50,421 nucleotides of DNA from SYIM01 sp041182885 (GTDB taxonomy: Bacteria; Pseudomonadota; Gammaproteobacteria; Burkholderiales; Burkholderiaceae_E). The position numbers were made by a program, and so were the translations under genes. The notes under the pieces were generated by a model. That model had not been told where the DNA came from. It saw nothing but the letters and a program-made list of their open reading frames with translations, and ran no database searches. The stretch lies in assembly GCA_049423065.1 (NCBI GenBank), contig JBMSQB010000027.1:1-50421 (forward strand), written 5' to 3'. Shown here in pieces: positions 12,201-24,200 of this stretch (position 1 is its first letter; each line of letters begins with the position of its first letter).

Positions 12201-15200
12201 AGGGGCTCGCGGCCACCATTGCGTCGAACGGTGCAGTGGTGGTGGATGCAGCGAGCACCCCGCGCACGCTGGTGCTGCGCGGAACCGCGCCGCAGCTGGC
12301 GGCGCTCCTGTCCGGATCAAGCGGTGAACTGCGCTATGTCGGGCCGGGCGCGCTTGCCGACAATGCCCCGATCGCGCTGCAGATCACGCTTGCCGACTCG
12401 CTGGGTCATGCGAGCCGCACCGCCGTGTCGATTGCCGCACCCGCGGCAACCACCGCAACACTCACCGGCGCCACGCTCACGCTGCCCGTATCGCGCGTGG
12501 TGACGGCCGGTGCGCGTGTGCCGCTGATGCTGGGCGAACAGGCGCTGCAGGCTGCAAACAATCCAACGATTTCGGTCGAGATCGAAGCGCCGCCGCCCAG
12601 CGTGAGCGTGACCGGACTTGCCTCGGGCTCGGTGACCCTCGCGGCCGGAACAGTGGCGGTCACAGCAGGCACCACCTACACGCGCACCATCAATGGCGTG
12701 TCGCTACAGATCGCATCGACGCGCTTTACCGGCAACGTCGCAGCGCTCAATCAGCTGTTCAGTAGCGCGAACGGCGTGTTCGTCGAGCGTGCTGCGGGCG
12801 AATCGGTTGCCATCCGGGTGGTCGGCGACATCAGCAGCCGCGGCTCGGTGAGCGTCACCGCGGCGCCTGCGCCCGACACGGTTGTTGCAGGACCGGCCCT
12901 GACCGTGCCTGCGGGCTACGCCCTGCCATCAGGCGGCATGATTCTGCTGCCCGCGCAGGCGGTGGCGGGTGCGGGAACGCTCACGCTCCAGATCAAGGTA
13001 TCCGCCGGCACCCTCGCCTGGGAGGCGAGCGACACGCTGCGCGAAGCGGCAAACGCCACCGACACGATCGAAGCCGGTACCGGAAGCACGTTGACCCTGG
13101 TGGGCACGGCTGCCGACCTCAATGCCTTCCTCAGCTCGCGCGATGCACTGCGCTTTATGGGCAGTGCAGATGCCGTGCTCGGCTTCGAGCTGACGGCGCC
13201 GTCGCAAAGCGCGGGCGAGCCCGCACGGGTGGCACGGGCCGAGTCGGCCATCGATGCGCTGTCGATCTCGCTCGAGCGCGCGGCCGATGTTGGGCTCCGC
13301 CTGCCGCAGGGTATTGCGCTCGCGGCAACCGGTGCAACCTCGCTGGTCGTCGACCATGATGTGGTGATTGCCGACCCGGCACGGGGCCCGGTCACCCTTC
13401 TGCTCACGCTGCCGGCTGCGGTGGCTGGCGCTGACGCGCCCGCGCTGACGCTGGCTGATGATGCGACCGATGCACTGCCGGCTGGTGCAGACGGGGTGGC
13501 GATCCAGCGCCTGCAGAACGGTTCGATCGAACTGAGTGGCTCGGCTGACAATCTCAACGCCTACATTCGCAGCGCCACGTCGCTCAGCTACACCGGCCCG
13601 GCCGGAATGCTCGGCTTCGCGCTCGTCCAGGGTGAACTGCGCGCGGACGGCGCCACGCTCATGAAGCGGCCCACGTCGGGCGATACGCAGCTGAGAAACG
13701 CGCCCAGGCTTGCCATGCCGACCAGTCTCGTGCCCGATGCCGAGACCGGCGCGCTGCGCTTTGGCGCCGAGGCGATCCAGCCGGCACGCTGGTCCAACCT
13801 GGCCGGCACGATGATCGTCGAGCTGACCGTGTCTGCCGGCCTGCTCAAGCTCGGTGCGCTGCCCGATGCGCTCAATGCCACCGACGGCAACGATGAGTCG
13901 CTCGCAGCGGGCGGAACAGCCAGCACGATCCGCTTGTTTGGACCTGCAGGTGCGCTGGCCGAATGGCTTGCCAGCGTACCGCCCGCGGCGTCGGCTGCGC
14001 CGCTGTCCTATGTTGAAGACGCTGAAGCGGGTGACCAGGGTCTGCCCGCAGGCGCCGTTGCCGAGCTGTCGGTGATGGCGAAGCAAAGCGGGCTCGAATC
14101 GCGCGCGACCACCCTGGTCGGCGAGGTTGCCAACGGCCTGCCCGACGACCTCGGCGAAGACGTTGAAGTCGTGACGGGCGACGCGCTGATCGACGATGCA
14201 TTCGTGGAACGGGCACTCGCCGCGCGCACCGACCCGGCCGAACCGGTCGTGATTGCCGTCACCGGCTCGGTCACACTCACCGATGCCATTCTGGGTATCG
14301 ACAATGTCGAGATCGTCTCGGGTGGCGATGTCTCGGGCGTGATCAACCCCAGCGGCCCGATCCTGAACCTCAGCATCCGCGCAGCCGGCAGCATCTCGAT
14401 CACCAGCACGGGCGACCAGCCCATCACCGTGGGCCGGCTGACCGCCGGCAAGGCCGGGTCGGCAACCGAGGAGGTTGCACCGGCCCCGATGGTGCGGAGC
14501 TTCGCGCTGTTTGCGGCCGCAAGCGACACCGCAACGATGGCCGAGCCCGGCCAGATCGTGCTGAGGAGCCGCGGCGCGATCACCGTGTCTGATGCCATCG
14601 AGACCTATGGCGGCACGCTCGTGATCGAGGCGGGCGGCGGTGCGCTCACGCTGGGTGCAACGATTGAAGGCGGCACGGTGTCGCTCGCTGCGCGCGACGG
14701 CATCGTGGCGACCGAAGACGGTCTGGTGAAAGCGACGGTGCTTGACCTGTACACCTCGGCCGCTGCAGACGATGAGACCAGCGAGACCGCCGGTCATGTC
14801 GGCAGCGACGAGCAGCCGCTTGTGATCGACCTGATCGGCGCGGGCGCGCTGTTGACCGGCGAGGTGGCGGGTTCGCTCTACCTGCGCGAGGCCAACGGCG
14901 ATCTGGTGGTGGGCCGGCTGTCTGCAACCGGTTCGGCGGTGCTCGCCACCAGCACGGGCTCGATCCTGGGCGCCGACAGCGGAGGTGCCGCCAACCTGCG
15001 CGCAGCCGACGTCCGCCTCGAGGCAATGGGCGGCGGCATTGGCCGCGTGCTGGAAACGATCGAGACGGTCGAGGTGCTGGTCGAGACCTTCGATGTGGGC
15101 GAGTCCACCGGCGAGGAACCGATCCTGATGCCGGTGAGTCGCACCGTCACCGAGGCGTTCCGGGTCCATGCCGCAAAGCTGTCGGCCGCGGCCGATGGTG

Positions 15201-18200
15201 GCCTGGTCGGCGGCGATGCGCTGCCGCTGGGCATCCTGATCGACGTGCAGAAGTCGGGCACGGTCACGCTCGACGAACTCACGTTCACCCTGGCCGACGA
15301 GAGCGTCGAGGGCGCGACCGTATCGCTCTCGGCACGTGGCGATCTGCTGATTGCAGGCGAGGTCACCACCGGCGGCGCGTCGCTTGCGATGTCGGCGCGC
15401 GGCAAGGTCACGCAGGCCACCGCCGGTGCAATCGACACGCAGGGGGGCGATCTCACGATCACCGCGGTGCGCGGTTCGGTCATCCAGCAAACCGAAACGC
15501 GTCAGGTGAAGATTGAAGGCGTACTGCCAGGCACGGTGAGCGAGCAAGTCTCCTCGGTGATTGCCACCGGCGGCGGCTCGGTGGTGCTCGATGCCGGCGA
15601 ATCTGTGCTGCTGTCGCAGATTGATGCGAGCGGTGCCAAGGGCGCGCTCGGCTCGGTGGCGCTGATTGCGCGCAGCGGCTCGGTGATCGACAACGGCCGC
15701 ACGCGTTCGGGCGGGCCGTCGGTGGGCACGATCAATCTCGATACCGACCCCGATGTGATCGCTTCCGATCTCTGGCTTGATGTGGCCGAGTCAATCGGCG
15801 AGACCGTTTATGCCGGCGGCCAGCTGCCACAGGTCGCGGGCGATCTGGTTGATCTGCTGCTGGGCACCACGCGCGACCAGCGTCTGGTCGATGCGCTCGA
15901 GCTCACGGTTGACCGGGTTGCCGGTCGCAGCGGCGGCTCCATCTACCTGATCGAGACCGATTCGCTAGCGGTGGGCGAGGTGGCGGGCGATGCCAGCACG
16001 CCCGATGCCGAGCCCCGCACCGGGCTGATCACGCTGGATGCGATCGCGGTCGAAATCGAAAGCCTTGGCGATGATGCGCGGCTCTCGCTCAACGCCGAAC
16101 TCGATGCCGGCGCTTCGGGCTCGGTGAGCCTGCGCGCCACTGGGTCGGGCACCTCCGCCCAGATCGACGCACCGATCCGCGCGATCGGCGGCAATGTCCT
16201 GATCGAGGCGGCCGACAAGGTCGGCTCGCTCAATGGGCTCATGTTTGTGAATGGCGGCGACCTCGTGATCCGCGCGGCCGAGGGTCTGGTGTTCGGCACC
16301 TGGGGCGACGATGTCTGGGTTGACGCGCGCTCCTCGGCTTCGCTCGATGACCTCGGACAGGGTCTGGCCGATGCGATCGAATCAATCGGTGAGGGTGCCT
16401 TCCAGGCGAGCTACGCCGACGGGGAAATCACGTTGGGCACAGGCGCCGGCGACCAGGTGATTACGCTTCGCCGTGACACCACGCGTCTCGACGGAGATAC
16501 CGGCGTCGAGGTGAGCGCAGCGGCGGCGAAGGCCGATGCACCACGCACCATCGATCTCACGAGCCTGGGTCTGATCCCCGAGGCGGGCCGTTATGTGCTC
16601 GGCATCGGTACCGCGCAGTACGCGTTTGTGGCCGACGCAGTGGTGTTCGGCCGCCTGGTCTCGCCGGGTCTGATCCGCATCGAGGGCAACCAGACGCTGG
16701 GCGCGGGTCAGGGCCTGCGCCTCAATCTGGCAGGCAGCGATGCCTTCGACCGGCTCGAGGTCACCGGCACGCTCACGCTCGATGGCGGCAACATCGACAT
16801 CGGTTATGTGGACATTGATGATGGCGAGGGCGGTGTGGCGCCCTTCACGCCGCGCCTGGGCGATCGCTTCGAGGCGCTGGTGAGCGCAGAGGCCATCGAA
16901 GGCAAGTTCGGCACCAGTGCGGGACTCTTCGGCTACGACAACGGCGATACCGTGCTCGATGTCAGCCAGGACAAGACCGGCTTCCATCTGGAGGTGGCGG
17001 AGCGGCCGCTCGCCCAACTGCTCGATATCCGGGCGCACTCGAAAGCCGATGCCGATGTGCTGGGCAGCTATTTCAATGCCGACTACTTCGGCAACGACGT
17101 CGACTATCTGGCGGGTGCCACGCTGTCGGCCGCCGACTTCCTCACGATCGATGGCCGCTTCCGGCTGCGCTCGGAGGTGAGCTCGGTCGCGCTGTCAGAC
17201 GGCTCCGACGTTCAAACCCAGCGCTGGACGCTGGGCGGCAGCGAGCTCTACGGCTTCGTGGGTCTGAACGGACCCTATCGCCTCGATACCGACCATGACC
17301 TGAACCTGGATGAGGAAGTCGTCAACCCGTATGCGGTGGGCTTCGAGATTCAGGGGATCGATGTTGCGTTCGTGCTCAACCTGGAAGACCTGGGCGACAA
17401 CGGAACCGGAACGGGAGCCGCTGATCCGCGCGGCTGGATCAGCGTAAGCGGCACGGCCAAGAAGGCGAACGACATCGGGCTCGATGTGATCAGCATCGAT
17501 GCCGATGATCTGAAGCTTGAGCTCAATCTGGGCACTGACGGCCGCACCGTTGTTGACTACGGCGAGCCGGATACGTCTGACGACACGGTGGACGGCGGCG
17601 CAGACGCGGCCACCGAAGCCGATGCAGAAGCCTCGGAGGCTGACGCTGACGCCGACGCCGCCGACGGCGAAGCCACCACCGGCACCGGTCCGACGCCCAC
17701 GCCCGCCACCGGCCCTGCGCCGCTTACCGTCTACACCGGCGGCCTCGCCGAAGATGGCAGCGATGAGGCGATCACGCTCGACTTCTCGGGCAAGCGCGGA
17801 ACGCTGATCCGGGCCTCGGGCAACCTGACGGTCCAGGTGGCCGACTTCCTGTTTGTCACCGGTTCGCTTGGCTTCGAGAAATCCACGCAGGATCTGATTC
17901 TTGCCGACCGCACCGAAGTGCGGGTCGACACGCTGATGTTTGGCGGCCAGGATCTGTATGCGTTTGCGGGTGTCGACGGTCCCTACTGGCAGGACACCGA
18001 CGGCGACGGCCGCATCACGATGGACGACACGCCCGAGACCGATTCGCTGGGTCTTGCGCTGGGCGACGTGCAGTTCGGTCTGGTGATCGCCAGCGCCTCG
18101 CCCGAGCAGGAGAACATCGCCGGCCTGAATTGGGTCACCGTGAAGGCGGCCGCAGGCTCGGTTGAACTGGTGGGCGTGGAAGGCCTCACGCTCGCCGCGC

Positions 18201-21200
18201 GCAACCTCGCGGTGGATATCAACCTGGTCGATGGCGTGGGCGAGGGCTTTGATCCCGATCGCAAGGTCATCGACTACACCGCCGAGGGCGGCGAGCTGTC
18301 GGTCATCACTGGCACCGGCAAGTCGCTCGACATGGACGCCTCGGGCGAGAAGGGCGAATGGATTCGCGCCTCGGGCGAGGTTGATGTGTCGCTCGGCGGC
18401 TTCATCGAAGTCAGTGGCTCGCTCGCGTTTGAGCGCGCGCGCCAGGTGGTGACGCTTGCCGACGGCTCGCGCGTGCAGACCGAGATGATCACGATCGGCG
18501 GCACCGACCTTGACGGATTTGTCGGGATCGGTCCCTACGGCGACGACACCGACGGCGATGGCGTGTTCGAAAAGAGCGAGATCAATCCGGATGCGCGCGG
18601 CTTCGGTGTTCGCGACATTGAATTCGGTATCGGCCTCTTCAAGGGCAAGGGTGCACACGCGGGCACCAACTGGATTTCAGCGACCGGCGTCGTGGGTGGC
18701 GTCGATGTGATGCTGGGCCTGCCCGAGGACCTGCGCTTTGACATTCACTCGCTCGGCCTCGCAGCCAACCTGGTAAGCCATGAGGCGCCGGCGCTGTCGG
18801 GCCCTGCGCTGGCACTGCCTGCCGAGCTTGCCGTCGATGGCGATACGGGCGTGATCAACTTTGCCGCCGGCAGCCTGGGGGGCGCGAGCGCCCAGGATGC
18901 GGTGACGGTGACGCTGTCGCCCTCGGCCGGAACGCTTGCGATCGCAGGCAGCGATCTGCCGCTGTCGCGGGTCGCCGGTGAAAAGGCGAAACAGACCTCG
19001 AGCTTTGCGCTCACCGGAACCTTCAAGGTGGGCGATGTCATCTCGATCGACGGCATTGCAGTCTCTGCGGCGGCCGACGATGCCGAGTCCGACGCCGAGC
19101 CCACCCCACAGACCTTCCGCTACACGGTCACCGAGGACGACCTGCTCGAGCGCAATGCCAAGGACGAGATCGTGGGCCCGGCCTCGACCGAGCTCGCGCT
19201 GCGTCAGATTGCCGCGTCGATCCGCGAGGCGATCAACGAGCCCGAGGACGAGTCGATCTCGATGGTCGTGTCGGCCTGGTATGCGGGCGTGCCCTTCGAT
19301 GCGCAGGGTAAACCCAAGCCGGGCGCGGTCGCGCCCGATCTGGGCACGCTGATTGTCCTCGAGGCGCTCGAAGAGGATACCGACGGCGGCTTTGCGCTGT
19401 CGGTGAGCGAGGACTCTGAAGAGGGCGAGATCATCCGGCTGCGCGCCACGCAGACGCTGCCCGAGACAATCGCCTCCGACGCTCGCGCAAGCGACAACCT
19501 GAGCGCGGGTATCGCGAGCCTGGTGCTCGAGGGCAGCGCTGCGGCGATCGATGACTGGCTCGACCGCCATGCAATGCTGCGGCATCAGCATGTGCCGTTC
19601 AACCTGTTCGATCCGGCCACCCGGGTCGATGCACGACTCACGGTGCGGGTCGAGTCGGCTGCTGCCGAAGCGGTGGCCTACGCAACCATCACCGCCTCCG
19701 AGGGCGATTCACCCGAAGGCCAGGGCATCGAGAACCTGGCCGACGACCGGGCCGATACGATCTGGCTCAATGAAACCGGCGAAGGTGCGGGCTTTACCGT
19801 CTCGCTCGACAAGGAAGAGGTGCTCGATGGGCTTCGCCTCACCTCGGTCGCAAGCGACGACATCTGGCAATTCGATCCCGCCACCTGGGAGGTCTACGGA
19901 TCAAACGAGGGCGAGGACTGGGAGAGCGACAGCTGGACGCTGCTCGGCGAAGGCGATACCGGCCTGCCGGATGAGCGCGGCTCGACCAGCGAAGTGCGCT
20001 TTGCCAACAGCCTGGGCTATCGCTACTACAAGGTGGTGTTCCCCACCACCAAGGACAGTTTCGACGGCGACAACTTTGTCCAGCTCGCCGAGGCTCGCCT
20101 GTTCGCGCATGCCGGCCCGGCCTGGAGCATTGAAACGAGTGTTCACCTTGACGGCAACCGCGATGCGCCGCAGGGCTTCAGCGGCGGTATCACGCCAGTC
20201 GTTGAGGCGCTGACCAGCAAATTCTGGATCAGGGCCAACGCGCCCACCAACCTGGTGTTCGCCGATGTGGCGCTTGGCCTGGCTGGCCCGTCAACCGGTC
20301 AGAACAACGCCGCCGCGCAGACGCTCAGCGTGGCGCTCGACATGCCGCGCGATGACGATGACCTGCCGGTGGGCGCGTTCGCGATGCGCAACGTGCCGGC
20401 CGACAGCGGTGTGACGATCACCGAGCGCGCGGGCGGCATCACCTTCACGGGCACGCCCGCGGCGATTGCTGCGCTGCTCACCGCGCCGAACCGGTTCTTC
20501 TACACCGGCGCGTTGTGCGACCTGTCGCTCAAGGTCACCGCGACCGCAACGGGCGCCGCCTTCACATCGCAGATTGCGCTGGTTGCCAATCAGGTGATCG
20601 ATTACGCCGACCGCTCGGTCTTCAATGAGGCGGGCGAAGTCCTGGTCGACGACAACCGCGCGATCGAGATTGCCACCGGCACCGAGCAGACGCTCACGTT
20701 CGATTTCGACGGCATGCGCGGCCCGCTCCTGCGTGCAAGCGGCGGCGTCGAGCTGCAGCTCGCGGGCTTTGTGAGCGCGGGCGGCACGATGGCGATCGAG
20801 AAGTCCTCGACCACGCTGACGCTTGCCGATGGCAGCACGGCCGAGGCCGACCTGCTCACCATTGGCGGGGCGAATCTGCATCTGTTCGTGGGCGCCAACG
20901 GCCCCTATCGCACCGATACCAATGAAGACGGCGTGATCAACGTCGAGGACGAGGCCAACACCGATGCGCTTGGCGTCTCGGCGGTGGGCGGCGAATTCGG
21001 CCTGGTGCTGGGCTGGGAGCGCACGCTGGGCGATGCCGGTGAGTCCGGCAAAGTCGACCTGACTGCAGGCCGGCGCTGGATCGCGCTCGAGGCCAATGTG
21101 GCCGAGGCCGCGCTGGTGGGTGTGCCCTCGATCACCGCGGTTGGGCGCGACATCGAGGTTGCCGTGAATCTGGTGCGGGATATGCCCGCGGGTACGCTCG

Positions 21201-24200
21201 CCAACACCCAGGTGATCGACTTCTCCGAATCGCCGTTTACCCTCTACACCGGCTACCGCACCACCACCGAGCTCTCGCTCGATGGCTCACGGGGCGAGTC
21301 GCTCAGGGCCTCCGGCGCGTTCGAGCTCGAGGTCGGTGGCTTCGTGCAGGCGCGTGGATCGCTCGCGCTTGAAAAATCGGCGCGCAGAGTTGCGCTCGCC
21401 GACGGCACGCGTCTCACCGTGGATACGCTGTCGCTGGGCGGCACCGGGCTGAGCGCCTTTGCAGGCATTGGCGGGGGCTACTTCACCGACAGCAATGGCG
21501 ACGGTCTGATCAATGCATCCGACACGCCCAATCCCGATGCGCGCGGCTTCGTGCTTCAGGATGCGGAGTTCGCGCTTGCACTCATGACGCCGTCCTCCGA
21601 CATGAGCGCGCTGTTCACACCCGAGGCGGGTGCGATTGGCGTCTACGACTTTGCCTCGCGCGAGTCGGTGCTGGCCAACAGCATCGCCGATGGTCCGGCG
21701 CTCACCCGGGTGGCTGCGACCGGCGTGGTTGCGCCATCGCCCGGTGGCTCGCCCTTGGGCGAGGGCGTGGCCAATGTGATCGACGGCAACACCGGCACCA
21801 AGTATCTGAATACCGCAGGCCGGGGGTCGGGATTCACGCTCACGCTGCCGCAGGCGCAGGTGCTCGATTCGCTCGCGCTCACCACGCGCACCAATGACAA
21901 CACCTGGCAGTGGGATCCCAAGACCTGGGAGGTCTGGGGCTCGAATATCGACGGCGCCTGGAACAACCCCAGCTGGATGCGGCTTGGCGCAGGCCTGACG
22001 GGTCTCGCCAACGAGCGCGGCGCCTCCAATGTGGTCACCTTCAACAACACCCAGCCGTTCAAGTACTACAAGGTGGTGTTCCCGACGGTCAAGGGCTTCT
22101 CGGGCGGCAGGAGCTACATGCATGTGTCCGAGGCGCGGCTGTTTGGCCCGATCGAGCACCAGATGTCGCTTGCCGATGATGCGGGCGTTCGCGCGGCCGG
22201 TGTGATCACCACCGCCTCGGGTCCGGGCAACTACCTGATGCTAGACCGCGGCGCCAATGCCGCACCGCTCACCGACTACACGGTGATGTTCGACGTCCAG
22301 TCGCCTGAGGACAGCCGGTCGCTTCTGCGCAGCCTCCTGCAGGCCAACGGCGGCAATGCCGATGATGCGGAGCTCTTCATCGCTGCGGCCAACGACGCCC
22401 TCGGTTCGCCCAGTGGCACCGACGGACTTGGCTTCAGCACCAACCCGGTTGACGAGACCCGCTGGGCTCGCGTGGTGTTTGTCAGCAATGCAAGCGCCAA
22501 GCGCCTCTATGTTGACGGCGATCTGGTGGCGAGCGCGAGCAGCACCTCGGCGCGCTACACGCTGGGCTCGAAGGTTCTGTTCTTCGCCGACAATGACGGC
22601 GGCAACGCGCCGCTCAACGTTGGCAAGCTTGCTCTCTGGAGCCGGCCGCTGTCGGGCGCCGAAGTGGCAACGCTGGGCACCGCCGAGCGGCTGGGCCTGG
22701 AAGCCATGGCCGATACCCGCTGGACCGCGCTCGAAGTGTCGGCAGGCAAGGTGGGCTTTGTCGGCGGCGACGATCTGCAGATCACCGCCAGTGGCATCCT
22801 GGTTGAAGTCAATCAGGTGAGCGGGCTGCCTGGCGGCATGAACAGCGTCGACAAGGTGCTTGATCTTGCCACCCGACCGGTGAGCGTGTTCACCGGCACC
22901 GGCACCAGCCGTGTGCTCGACATCACGGGCGACCGCGGTGAACTGCTGCGGGCGAGCGGCCAGGTCGAGATCCGGGTTGGCGGGTTCCTGTCGACATCGG
23001 GTTCGCTTGCCTTCGAGAAATCCACCCGTGTTCTCACCCTCGACGATGGCACGCGGCGTGCGCACGATGTGCTCACCGTCGGCGCAGCCGACCTCTCGGC
23101 GTTTGCCGGCATCAATGGCGGCATCAATCCGGGGCCGGATGCCACCGGCTTCGTGCTGAACGACCTTGATCTTGCGCTGGTGATTGCCGCCGAGCGTGAA
23201 GCGGTCGAGCGCGCGGTCGGTGGGCCGCTCTCGTGGACCGATGTGGCGATTGCCGGCGTGCGCCAGGTGGCGGTCGCAGGCGGCGCGGCCGGCCAGGTGT
23301 TTGTGTCGGATGATCGCGGTGTCACCTGGCGAAATGCCGGCGCGCCGCGTGGCAATTACCAGGCGGTTTCAATCTCCGACGACGGCAAGATGATTGCCGC
23401 GGTGATGGCAGGTGGCCGGGTGGTGGTCTCCACCAACGGCGGCCTGAGCTGGAGCTTTGGCAGCGCGGCGAGCACGCCACTCACCGATGTGGCCATGCTC
23501 TCGCGTGACCGCATCATCACAAGCGATCTCTCGGAAGCGGTGCGCTTCGATGTGCTCGACATCTCCGGGCGCTTTGTACCGGGTGACATCATCGGACTGC
23601 GGGTCTGGGGTCAGGCCTACGAGACCTTCCAGATCCGGGTGCCACAGCGGCCGTTGGATGCGGCGCCGCCGGCACAGGCGCAGTTGAACGAGAGCCTGGC
23701 TGCGATGCTTCGCGCGCAGATCAATACCCGTTCGCCCTTCTTGCGTGCAAGCGGCGCGGGCTCCCAGATCATCCTCGAGGCCCGCGACGGTGCGCTTGGC
23801 TGGGTGTCCATCGATCCGTTCACCCTGCAGGGTGACATCGATCCGGTCAGCAAACCCACCAAGGTGTTCTTCAAGACAGTCTGGAGAACGGTCAACGAAC
23901 GCCGTGTTCACTTCGGCGACTTCGATCGCGCGACGCTTGGCAACACTGAATATGCGCAGCTCACCGGCCTGTTTGCCGAGGGCGACAGCATTGTTGTCAC
24001 CGGCTTTGCGAGCGATCCGGTCATCTATGAGGTCAAGCGCAGCGATCTGTTCGTTCCGGCGGGCAAGCCGGGCCGGTTCATGCCCGCCACACCCGATCAG
24101 GTGCGGGCAAATGTCGCCTTCAGGCTGGCCGAGCTTCTGCGCTCGCAAACCACCGCCTATGCGGTGGTGGGAAGGAGCGGACCGACGCTCGTCTTCACCG

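Noticed and set aside
698..14012. Regular spacing suggesting a CRISPR array
   Set aside because: The spacing is about 420 bases, repeats are protein-level and diverged, and all lie in one open frame. There are no short identical direct repeats with unique spacers.
12929..15547. Antisense open frame of 872 codons
   Set aside because: It spans the end of the beta-sandwich array and the start of the beta-helix, crossing domain boundaries of the real frame, with Arg/His/Gly-rich composition and no recognisable domain.
16641..17000. A complete autotransporter (type V) with its own barrel
   Set aside because: Only the passenger-type repeat is present. It is followed by 33 kb of further extracellular modules and no outer-membrane barrel is seen.
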